Below are positions 9,028-16,682 of a stretch of DNA of 64,000 bases, one piece after another. This DNA comes from JBNNGK01 sp050268245 (GTDB lineage: Bacteria > Pseudomonadota > Gammaproteobacteria > Enterobacterales > Enterobacteriaceae). The position numbers and the translations under genes were made by a program. The stretch is from assembly GCF_050268245.1 (NCBI RefSeq), contig NZ_JBNNGK010000019.1, positions 1 through 64,000 of the forward strand. The letters are read 5' to 3'. How positions within the stretch are numbered: position 1 is the stretch's first letter; each line of letters starts with the position of its first letter. The notes under the pieces are model-generated. The model worked only from the letters and a program-made list of their open reading frames with translations. It made no database searches and was not told the DNA's origin.

Positions 9028-9068
9028 TACGCGGGCAGGCCGTTCTACTTTCTTCTGATCATGATAAA

Positions 9069-9089
9069 AACTGTACTTTTAGTACAGTT
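9069..9089. promoter_or_regulatory. Perfect inverted repeat upstream of the decarboxylase
   Basis: Arms aactgtac and gtacagtt (8 bp each) are separated by 5 bases, about 105 bp before the decarboxylase start. It could be an operator for a dimeric regulator such as the neighbouring LuxR-type protein, or a terminator-like hairpin for that gene, although no T run follows. Confidence 0.5.
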
Positions 9090-9193
9090 CAGTCCACACG
9101 GCTTTACGTTACCCTCGTTTCATAGTGTTTTATCAAGCACTAAGAAGGGAAAGAGGGATACCCTCTTTAATGGAATCAAGTCGAGGTAGCGTG

Positions 9194-11503
9194 ATGAGTT
9201 ATATTAATAATCATAATTTTCCTATTGTGATCATCTCTATTAATGATGACGTGGTTAAAATAGAAAATCCGTTAACCATGATAACCCAAGAGCTGGCTAA
9301 GCATGATTACTGCTTCTTGCATGTAGAAGAAATTGAACAAGCAGTCGGTCTGTTAAAAAAAGAGGTCGGTATTGGCTGTGTGATTATCAATGAGTTCGAC
9401 GATCTGAAAGTCGATAATAGTAACTTGTACATTTGTGACATTATTAAAGCCATTCGTTGTAGAAATAATTCATTACCTATTTTTATCTCATCGCCAAGAC
9501 CGATACTTGGCCGTCTGCCGATGGAAGTGATTAAAGAAATTCATGAATATATTAATGTCAATGAGGATACGCCAAAATTTATTGCCGGGCGAATTCATTT
9601 GGCCATGCACCAATACATAGAAAATCTGCTGCCCCCTTATTTTAATGCGCTGAAAAATTACGCTTCTGATAGCCCTTATTACTGGGACTGTCCGGGTCAT
9701 CAAGGCGGAGTGGCCTATTTAAAACATCCCGTGGGTCGCGAGTTCCTTAATTTTTTTGGTGAAAATATCATGCGTGCCGATATCGGTATCGCTACCCCAG
9801 AAATGGGCGACTGGCTGGAACATAAAGGCGTTCCCGGGGAGTCAGAAAAGCAGGCGGCGCGCATATTTGGCGCTGACCGAACTTTCTATGTGATTGGCGG
9901 TTCTTCGCAGTCTAATCAAATCGTCGGGCATTCGCTGCCGCTAAAAGGCAAGATCGTATTGGTCGATCGTAATTGCCATAAATCGGTGAATCATGAGCTG
10001 ACCGTGACAGAAGCGTATCCGGTTTATTTCAGACCCGCGCGCAACGGTTTTGGCATTATTGGTTTGATCTCACCCGATCAATTTGAGCCTGAAGCGATAC
10101 GTAAAAGCATTAATGCGAGTGCCATTGCCAGCCGGGCGAAAAGCGCCGCGCCTGAATATGCCATCATCACCAACTGTACCTACGATGGTCTGATTTATGA
10201 TGTCAAAAGCGTGACCGAAAGACTCGGGCTTTCTACCCCACGAATAAAATTCGACGAAGCCTGGTACGCTTACGCAAAATTCCATCCTCTCTACCGCGAT
10301 CGTTTTGCGATGGATATGCCGGGCGGCCCTGAGCAACCGACGTTGTACGCGGTACAGTCAACGCACAAGATGTTAGCGGCATTCTCCTCCGCCTCTATGA
10401 TTCACGTTCGTAGTTCAGCGCGTGCTCCGGTGAATTACGAGGTATTCAATCAGTCATTTATGATGCATGGCACCACCTCGCCATTTTATCCAATCATTGC
10501 CTCAATGGATGTCGCCACCGCGATGATGGACGGCCCTGCGGGAAGGACGTTGATCGAAGGGGCTATCGATGATGCCATCAACTTTCGAAAAACCTTGGTG
10601 ATGCTGGAAAACAAACTGAAGCAAGATAAGCCAACAGACTGGTTTTTCACCATCTGGCAACCGGAAAACGTGCGGCATAACGATAAACTCATCCCTTTTA
10701 TTAACGTTTCTAACGATATTCTGGCAAGCGATGCGACGTATTGGACGCTGAAATCGGGTGACAGTTGGCACGGTTTTGGCGAGACGCCAGAAGGGTACGC
10801 AATGCTCGATCCGATTAAGGTCACGATTCTGTGTCCGGGTTTGAATGCACAAGGAGAGATGATGGATTTTGGCATCCCTGCCCCGGTAGTGTCTAAATAT
10901 CTCGATACGCAGCGTATTATTCCTGCCAGAAATGGCGATTATAATATCTTGATCTTATTTGCGCTGGGTTCGACGCAAGGGAAATGGAATACGTTGATTG
11001 ATTTATTGATGATATTTAAACGTCATCACGATCGTAATACGCCGTTAAAAGAAGTATTGCCTGCCATCGCGTTGGGGGCGAGTTGCTATAAAAATATGGG
11101 GCTTGCCGATCTATGCCGCGAAATACATCAGGCTAATTACGAAATGGATATTGCCGGTTTATCCGATCGTGCCTGTTCAATTAATGCGATGCCAGTGATG
11201 ACGCCGTCACAGGCTTACGAGTGTCTGGTTGAGGATAATACCGAGCTGGTTGAGGTGAGCCAGATAAAAAATCGTATTGTTGGTGTGATGGTGACACCTT
11301 ATCCACCGGGTATTCCACTGATCATGCCGGGTGAGGTTATCAATGAGGATGCGCAGGCCATTATTGACTATTTGCAGGCGCTGCAAGAGTTTGGTCGTCG
11401 TTTTCCTGGCTTTGAGCACGAACTGCAAGGGGTGGAAATTGATGCGACCGGCACCTATCGCATTCGCTGCATAAAAGAGAAATCCGGGATAAATCACCGT
11501 TAA
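9194..11503 (+). CDS. PLP-dependent basic amino acid (Arg/Lys/Orn) decarboxylase
   Basis: A 769-aa inducible decarboxylase of the AdiA/CadA/SpeF group. An N-terminal response-regulator-like wing domain (about 1-130) is followed by the PLP core with the DRNCHKS motif and the Schiff-base Lys in QSTHK (about residue 392), then a C-terminal domain. FDEAWYAYAKFHPLY resembles AdiA rather than CadA (FDSAW), while GIPAPVVSKYLD resembles CadA, so the substrate cannot be fixed by eye. The reaction consumes a proton and makes a polyamine (agmatine, cadaverine or putrescine). I chose ATG 9194 because GAGGT lies 6 bases upstream; the frame is open from GTG 9125. It probably forms an operon with the antiporter 112 bp downstream. 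Confidence 0.88.
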   Translation: MSYINNHNFPIVIISINDDVVKIENPLTMITQELAKHDYCFLHVEEIEQAVGLLKKEVGIGCVIINEFDDLKVDNSNLYICDIIKAIRCRNNSLPIFISSPRPILGRLPMEVIKEIHEYINVNEDTPKFIAGRIHLAMHQYIENLLPPYFNALKNYASDSPYYWDCPGHQGGVAYLKHPVGREFLNFFGENIMRADIGIATPEMGDWLEHKGVPGESEKQAARIFGADRTFYVIGGSSQSNQIVGHSLPLKGKIVLVDRNCHKSVNHELTVTEAYPVYFRPARNGFGIIGLISPDQFEPEAIRKSINASAIASRAKSAAPEYAIITNCTYDGLIYDVKSVTERLGLSTPRIKFDEAWYAYAKFHPLYRDRFAMDMPGGPEQPTLYAVQSTHKMLAAFSSASMIHVRSSARAPVNYEVFNQSFMMHGTTSPFYPIIASMDVATAMMDGPAGRTLIEGAIDDAINFRKTLVMLENKLKQDKPTDWFFTIWQPENVRHNDKLIPFINVSNDILASDATYWTLKSGDSWHGFGETPEGYAMLDPIKVTILCPGLNAQGEMMDFGIPAPVVSKYLDTQRIIPARNGDYNILILFALGSTQGKWNTLIDLLMIFKRHHDRNTPLKEVLPAIALGASCYKNMGLADLCREIHQANYEMDIAGLSDRACSINAMPVMTPSQAYECLVEDNTELVEVSQIKNRIVGVMVTPYPPGIPLIMPGEVINEDAQAIIDYLQALQEFGRRFPGFEHELQGVEIDATGTYRIRCIKEKSGINHR

Positions 11504-11546
11504 TCAACCGGCGATTTTAATTAACGGCCTTATCACTGTCGTATAT

Positions 11547-11584
11547 CCAATAAATTTGGGTGTCTTTCTGCACCCATTTATTGG
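11547..11584 (+). promoter_or_regulatory. Hairpin between decarboxylase and antiporter genes
   Basis: Arms ccaataaat-tt-gggtg and cacccatttattgg pair over 14 bp with a 2-nt bulge. No T run follows, so it may be an mRNA-stabilising or processing hairpin that sets the decarboxylase/antiporter ratio rather than a full terminator. Confidence 0.6.
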
Positions 11585-11615
11585 TTAGACTGGTATTTCA
11601 TAGGAATCCTATCTA

Positions 11616-12953
11616 ATGGCTTCAGTAAAAAAAATGGGGTTGGTTGCCCTAACGCTAGTTACCGCATCGAATATGATGGGGTCAGGCGTTTTTATGTTGC
11701 CAACCAACCTGGCTAATATTGGTTATATTTCCCTGTTTGGCTGGGTTATTACTATTGTCGGGGTTATTGCACTGGCACTGGTCTTTGCGAAAAACAGCAT
11801 GATCACGCCGCGTGATGGCGGCATTATTGCCTATGCCAGCGATGCATTTGGCCCCTTCATCGGTTTCCAATCAACGATCTGTTATTGGATTAGCGCCTGG
11901 GTAGGTAACGTTGCACTACTCGTCGCGGGCGTCGGCTATCTGAGTTACTTTTTCCCGGTTCTGAAAGATCCCTTGGTAAGTTCAATTACGGCGATTGTTA
12001 TTCTCTGGGGATTTATCGGATTAGCGTCGTTGGGGTCTAATGTTGCCGGTCGTTCACAATCGTTTACGGCCAGTTGCATGTTAGTGGTGGTATTGGGGAT
12101 CGGCTTTATTGGCTGGTTTTGGTTTAAACCGGCGTTGTTCACTGAGGTGTATAACGGCACCAAAGGCAGTGATACCTCTGCTATTTTCTCTGCGGCCTCG
12201 TTGGCATTATGGGGATTCTTGGGGGTGGAATCTGCCGTAGTGTCGTCTGGTCAGGTAGAAAACCCGGAATCGACCGTGCCAAAAGCAACCGTGATGGGGC
12301 TATTAATTGCGGCCGTGTGTTATGTCAGTAGTTGCACCGTGATTATGGGCCTGGTTCCGCACGAGGAGTTAGTGGGATCGGCAGCCCCGTTTGCCGATGC
12401 GGCCAAATTTATGTTTGGATCGATTGCGGGGGAAGTGGTTTCTGCTATGAGCATTATTGCCTGCTTTGGCTCCATTTCCGGCTGGCTCATTTTACAATCG
12501 GAAGCCCCCCGCGCGGGCGCATCAGAAGGGTTATTCCCGAAATTCTTTGCGCAGGTGAATAAAAATGATGTGCCGATGAAGGGGCTAATTTTCACCGGCG
12601 TATTGATGTCGCTCGTGTTATTGACCACCGCTTCGCCGGATTTGGCCAGCCAGTTTCAGATTATCGTCTTGATGTCGGTCTTTGCCTCGCTGCTGCCTTA
12701 TCTTTATGCCTTAGTCGCCTTACCCATTATTATGGTCGCCAAATCGCTCAATAAGGGCGGCAGTTTTATCTTCTATTGCTTACTTTCCGTCATTGGCGTG
12801 GCGTTCAGCTTGTTTGCGCTATTTGGCTCCGGGACCAATGCGATGTTCTGGGGAGTATTAATGATGATGCTGACTATTCCGCTGTATGCGCTGGTTGCGG
12901 CTAATCGACAAAAACAAGGCAGAAAAACGCTTTATCTGGATGACCCAGAATAA
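11616..12953 (+). CDS. Basic amino acid/polyamine antiporter (APC superfamily)
   Basis: A 445-aa inner-membrane protein with about 12 membrane segments. The substrate-binding motif NMMGSGVFMLP (about 19-29), the segment ALWGFLGVESA (AdiC Trp202 region) and SGWLILQSEA (AdiC Trp293 region) are present, as is YWISAWVGN. It resembles AdiC and PotE about equally. It would exchange external amino acid for the internal amine made by the upstream decarboxylase, exporting a proton equivalent. Whether the pair is arginine/agmatine, lysine/cadaverine or ornithine/putrescine is not settled. Confidence 0.9.
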   Translation: MASVKKMGLVALTLVTASNMMGSGVFMLPTNLANIGYISLFGWVITIVGVIALALVFAKNSMITPRDGGIIAYASDAFGPFIGFQSTICYWISAWVGNVALLVAGVGYLSYFFPVLKDPLVSSITAIVILWGFIGLASLGSNVAGRSQSFTASCMLVVVLGIGFIGWFWFKPALFTEVYNGTKGSDTSAIFSAASLALWGFLGVESAVVSSGQVENPESTVPKATVMGLLIAAVCYVSSCTVIMGLVPHEELVGSAAPFADAAKFMFGSIAGEVVSAMSIIACFGSISGWLILQSEAPRAGASEGLFPKFFAQVNKNDVPMKGLIFTGVLMSLVLLTTASPDLASQFQIIVLMSVFASLLPYLYALVALPIIMVAKSLNKGGSFIFYCLLSVIGVAFSLFALFGSGTNAMFWGVLMMMLTIPLYALVAANRQKQGRKTLYLDDPE

Positions 12954-12978
12954 GCGTGTCTACCTAGCGTGTTGAATA

Positions 12979-13010
12979 AAAGCCCCGGAACTGAGGGTTC
13001 CCGGGCTTTA
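12979..13010 (+). terminator. Terminator after the antiporter gene
   Basis: An imperfect GC-rich stem (agccccggaac/ggttcccgggct) is followed by a short T-containing tail, 25 bp after the antiporter stop. Confidence 0.75.
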
Positions 13011-13020
13011 TTGATTGCCA

Positions 13021-14604
13021 CTATTCTTTGCGCCTTTCCTCCTGCATACACCCTAAATAATTTGCGTTGTAGGAAGGCGGCAAGGCAGTGAATCCCGACG
13101 AGCTTACACGGGTCAGTGATTCGGGTGAACGAGCGCAGCCAACACACATGCAACGTGAAGTATGGCGGGTAGATATAATGGCGTGATTGGCCGCCTGTTC
13201 GCCACGTGCGATGTAACGATAACAACCACCGCCCAATGCTACGCCGATAAACCAGCTGAAACTGGCAATCTCATGCAGACTTGGGGTAAAGCTGATGATC
13301 AAGCCAACGGCTACCGACGGCAGCAATGCCATAATCGCTTTTGGGTTAAAGCCGTTGTGATACCAATAACGACCCTTTGGCGTGGCGTTAAACAGATCGT
13401 CGACATAGATTTGCCCGCGTTTAATCAGATAGAAATCTACGATTAAAATACCGAACAGTGGGCCAACAAATGCGCCCAGCACATCCAGTGTGTAATGGAT
13501 CAACTCCGGTGACTGAAACAGGTTCCACGGCGTCAGTAACACTGAACCGATAGCAGCGATCATGCCGCCGGTGCGGAAACTGATATGTTGCGGTGAACAA
13601 TTGGAAAAATCGAACGCGGGTGAAACAAAGTTGGCGACGATATTAATACCGATGGTGGCGGTAATCATCGTCAACAGCCCGATAGCGACCGCCACGCTGT
13701 TACCGACGCGGGTAACGGTTTCAATCGGATCGGTAATCATCTGACCGAATAGCGACTGCGTACCGGAGACAATCACCACGGTGACCAGCGAAAACAGCAG
13801 GAAGTTAAACGGCAGTCCCCAACGGTTTCCCCGACGGATCGCCTGCATACTCTTACCGTAGCGTGAAAAATCCCCGAAGTTGAGCAGAGGGCCTGAGAAA
13901 TAGGAAACGACCAGCGCGGTTGCGGTGAGCATCTGCCAGCCTTGCTCTGAGGGGCTGAGTGATTTACTGCCTAAGGTAAAGGAAATATTTTCCAGCCCGG
14001 TTTGGTAAACAATCCACCCGGCCAGTGCCAGCATCACCACATAGACGGCGGGGCCGGCGACATCAATAAAGCGCTTGATGGCGTTCATACCATGCCAAAA
14101 CACCATGGCTTGTAATAGCCACATGATGCCAAAGCATATCCAGCCCAGCGCGGAAAGCCCCAGCCAATGCGGCTGCGTCAGCGGTGTCAGCGCGGGGTAG
14201 AATTTTAACAACACCAACATCAATGCATTGGCCGCCAGATAGGTTTGGATACCGTACCAGGCAAAGGCGATCAGCCCACGAATCACCGCTGGAATATTAG
14301 CACCAAATACGCCGAATGCCTGGCGGCAAATCACCGCGTAGGGAACGCCAGCCATCTGGCTCGGTTTAGCCACCAGATTGGCGCAAAGCTGGACGATGCA
14401 AATACCCAGCAACAGACAAACCAACACCTGCCAACTGGCTAGCCCGAGGGTAAAGAAGCTGGCTGCGACGACGTAGCCCCCCATGCTATGCACGTCTGAC
14501 ATCCAGAAAGAAAAAATGTTGTACCAGCTCCAATTTTGGTCGCGCGTTGGCGCCAGATCTTCGTTACACAACTTGGGACTGTAGTCATCCTTTAGGCTTG
14601 GCAT
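13021..14604 (-). CDS. hpxC: NCS1-family allantoin/hydantoin permease
   Basis: A 527-aa membrane transporter of the nucleobase:cation symporter-1 family with about 12 helices; WSWYNIFSFWMSDVHSMGGY (about 25-44) and the NFGDFSRYGKS segment are typical. It is divergent from allantoin racemase and allantoinase genes, which supports allantoin uptake. Residues up to about 476 match the family. The last 50 or so residues are read from a dispersed repeat at 13046-13173 and have no counterpart in normal permeases, so the original stop has been lost. A good site (AGAGGAG, 8 bases) precedes ATG 14604. Confidence 0.88.
   Translation of the reverse strand: MPSLKDDYSPKLCNEDLAPTRDQNWSWYNIFSFWMSDVHSMGGYVVAASFFTLGLASWQVLVCLLLGICIVQLCANLVAKPSQMAGVPYAVICRQAFGVFGANIPAVIRGLIAFAWYGIQTYLAANALMLVLLKFYPALTPLTQPHWLGLSALGWICFGIMWLLQAMVFWHGMNAIKRFIDVAGPAVYVVMLALAGWIVYQTGLENISFTLGSKSLSPSEQGWQMLTATALVVSYFSGPLLNFGDFSRYGKSMQAIRRGNRWGLPFNFLLFSLVTVVIVSGTQSLFGQMITDPIETVTRVGNSVAVAIGLLTMITATIGINIVANFVSPAFDFSNCSPQHISFRTGGMIAAIGSVLLTPWNLFQSPELIHYTLDVLGAFVGPLFGILIVDFYLIKRGQIYVDDLFNATPKGRYWYHNGFNPKAIMALLPSVAVGLIISFTPSLHEIASFSWFIGVALGGGCYRYIARGEQAANHAIISTRHTSRCMCVGCARSPESLTRVSSSGFTALPPSYNANYLGCMQEERRKE
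13046..13173. repeat. Dispersed intergenic repeat that reads into hpxC
   Basis: A 128-bp partly palindromic element: one end reads acaccctaaataatttgcg, the other reads catgcaacgtgaagtatgg then cgggta, with an internal aatcccgacgagcttac/gtgattcgggtgaac pair. I recognise this as a common enterobacterial repeat of Serratia-type genomes (from memory). It supplies the final 50 or so codons of hpxC. No second copy occurs in the window. Confidence 0.7.
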
Positions 14605-14925
14605 AAATCGTGCTCCTCTCTATGGCCGGCGATCGGTTTTCTCGACGTGATGTGAGAGTGCCTTTGCAGGATCCAGACCAAGGTGAACGTTGTTGCGAGA
14701 TTATTTGCCGCGCTCGGTGCGTAGGCCTGGGGTGAGAACGGCGTACGTAGCGGGGGTGATAGCGTGGTGTCGCACTGTGCCATGGCAGTGATGGTCACGG
14801 ATAACCCGCCAGTACGCGGTTGGCATTACGCCACAACGCGGGAAAACAGCGCATTACTGTAGTGCAGCCGATGCGCACAGAAAGTGCGAAAGGTAGATAT
14901 AGGGCTGAAGGAGCGGATAAGCACA
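14605..14925. promoter_or_regulatory. Divergent control region hpxC / hpxA
   Basis: 321 bp without a gene, between divergent allantoin transport and catabolism genes. It contains GCAT-N7-GTGC at 14851-14865, a near match to the NtrC half-site pattern (GCAC-N7-GTGC), but I found no convincing sigma-54 -24/-12 element on either strand. Confidence 0.4.
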
Positions 14926-15654
14926 ATGAACATTCAACTGATTAACCCCAATACCAGCCAGACGATGACGGAAACGATCGCCGCTGCGGCGCGCGCGGTG
15001 GCGGCACCCGCTACCGACATCATCGCGGTCTGTTCATCGCAAGGTGCGCCTTCCATCGAAGGGCACTTTGATGAAGCGATCGCCGCCATCGGCGTCTTAC
15101 AACGGATAAAACAGGGGCGCGAGGCGGCGGTAGATGGCCATATTATTGCCTGTTTTGGCGATCCAGGATTGCTGGCAGCGCGTGAACTCGCCCGCGCGCC
15201 GGTGATAGGGATTGCCGAAGCGGCGATGCATGTCGCCACGCTGGTGGCGACGCGTTTTTCTATCGTCACCACCTTGCCGCGTACGCGGGTCATCGCTCGC
15301 CATTTAGTGCAACAGTACGGTTTTGAACGCCACTGCGCCGCACTGCATGCCATTGATTTACCGGTACTGGCGTTGGAGGACGGCAGCGGTATGGCGCAGC
15401 GTAAAGTCCGTGAGCAATGCTGGCGATCGAAGCAACAGGACGGCTGCGGGGCGATCGTACTGGGTTGCGCGGGCATGGCTGATTTGGCTCATGAGCTGAC
15501 GCAGGAACTGGGGCTTCCGGTGATTGATGGCGTCAGCGCGGCGGTAAAAATGGTCGAGTCGTTGCACGGTTTGGGATTGGGCACCAGTAAGCACGGCGAT
15601 TTGGACTTCCCTCGAGCCAAACGTCTGACGGGCGTTTTCAGCGAATTTAATTGA
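14926..15654 (+). CDS. hpxA: Asp/Glu/hydantoin racemase family, allantoin racemase
   Basis: A 242-aa member of the aspartate/glutamate/hydantoin racemase family with paired Cys motifs: AVCSSQGAPSIEGHFDE near residue 40 and IVLGCAGMADL near residue 180. It interconverts R- and S-allantoin so that the stereospecific allantoinase can use both. I start at ATG 14926 (MNIQLINPNTSQT), the family start; an in-frame ATG exists at 14884. It is followed 12 bp later by the allantoinase, giving an hpxAB operon divergent from hpxC, as in Klebsiella. Confidence 0.88.
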   Translation: MNIQLINPNTSQTMTETIAAAARAVAAPATDIIAVCSSQGAPSIEGHFDEAIAAIGVLQRIKQGREAAVDGHIIACFGDPGLLAARELARAPVIGIAEAAMHVATLVATRFSIVTTLPRTRVIARHLVQQYGFERHCAALHAIDLPVLALEDGSGMAQRKVREQCWRSKQQDGCGAIVLGCAGMADLAHELTQELGLPVIDGVSAAVKMVESLHGLGLGTSKHGDLDFPRAKRLTGVFSEFN

Positions 15655-15666
15655 CGGAACAGGAAA

Positions 15667-16605
15667 ATGAATCAAGACGAGCTTAATCACCCTTACCCCC
15701 GTGACTTAGTGGGATACGGCGGCAAACCGCCACAGGCAAACTGGCCGGGACAGGCGCGTATCGCGGTGCAGTTTGTCTTGAACTATGAAGAGGGCGCGGA
15801 AAATAACGTACTGCACGGCGATGCCGGTTCCGAACAGTTTTTGTCGGATATTATCGGTGCTGCCAGCTACCCTGACCGCCATATGTCGATGGAATCCTTG
15901 TACGAATACGGTTCGCGCGCTGGCTTTTGGCGTATTCATCAAGAGTTTCAGCGTCGCGGCCTGCCGCTGACCATTTTCGGCGTGGCGATGGCATTGGCAC
16001 GCAATCCGCAGGTGGTGCAGGCGATCAAAGATGCCAATTATGATGTAGTTAGCCACGGCTGGCGCTGGATCCCCTATCAACAGATGGATGAAGCCACCGA
16101 GCGGCAGCATATGCAACAGGCGATAACGGTGCTGCGCGATCTGTTCGGCCAGACGCCATTGGGCTGGTATACCGGCCGTGACAGCCCGCATACGCGCCGT
16201 TTGGTGGTTGAGCAGGGCGGATTTTTATATGACAGCGATTACTACGGTGACGATTTGCCATTTTGGACTGTAGTCACCTGCCGCGATGGCAGCAAGAAAC
16301 CCCATCTGGTGGTGCCGTATACCCTTGAGGCCAACGATATGCGTTTTGCTTCACCGCAGGGCTTCAATACCGGTGAGCAATTTTTTACCTATTTAAAAGA
16401 CAGCTTTGACGTGTTGTATCAGGAGGGGGAAACGTCGCCAAAAATGATGTCGGTGGGGATGCATTGCCGCTTGCTGGGGCGTCCGGGCAAGTTCCGCGCG
16501 CTGCAACGTTTTCTGGATTATATCCAGCAGCACGAGCGCGTCTGGGTGTGCCGTCGGCAGGATCTGGCCGAGCATTGGGCGACGCATCACCCGTATCACA
16601 CGTAA
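15667..16605 (+). CDS. hpxB: Allantoinase, polysaccharide-deacetylase type (PuuE)
   Basis: A 312-aa metal-independent allantoinase of the PuuE/HpxB type. It begins with PRDLVGYGG and has the NodB-like segments FVLNYEEGAEN, DVVSHGWRW and GWYTGRDSPHTRRLV. It hydrolyses allantoin to allantoate. It is unrelated to the amidohydrolase-type AllB of E. coli. The gene ends before a convergent iutA gene. Signature and operon with hpxA make the call firm. Confidence 0.93.
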   Translation: MNQDELNHPYPRDLVGYGGKPPQANWPGQARIAVQFVLNYEEGAENNVLHGDAGSEQFLSDIIGAASYPDRHMSMESLYEYGSRAGFWRIHQEFQRRGLPLTIFGVAMALARNPQVVQAIKDANYDVVSHGWRWIPYQQMDEATERQHMQQAITVLRDLFGQTPLGWYTGRDSPHTRRLVVEQGGFLYDSDYYGDDLPFWTVVTCRDGSKKPHLVVPYTLEANDMRFASPQGFNTGEQFFTYLKDSFDVLYQEGETSPKMMSVGMHCRLLGRPGKFRALQRFLDYIQQHERVWVCRRQDLAEHWATHHPYHT

Positions 16606-16648
16606 CCCTTGGCGGCTCCTTTCGCCACTCGCTAACGGCATGCAAATC

Positions 16649-16670
16649 GGGGCGTAATAGGCTACGCCCC
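16649..16670. terminator. Hairpin between hpxB and iutA
   Basis: A 9-bp stem (ggggcgta / tacgcccc with a short loop) lies between the convergent genes. It has no T run, so strength is uncertain. Confidence 0.5.
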
Positions 16671-16682
16671 GTGACGCCGGCG

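Noticed and set aside
14851..14865. Possible NtrC site upstream of hpxA
   Set aside because: One arm deviates from the consensus and no sigma-54 promoter is nearby; kept only as a note in the intergenic feature.
15706..16191. 161-codon open frame antisense to hpxB
   Set aside because: It lies wholly inside a well-supported gene and has no motif; GC-rich codon bias produces such antisense frames.
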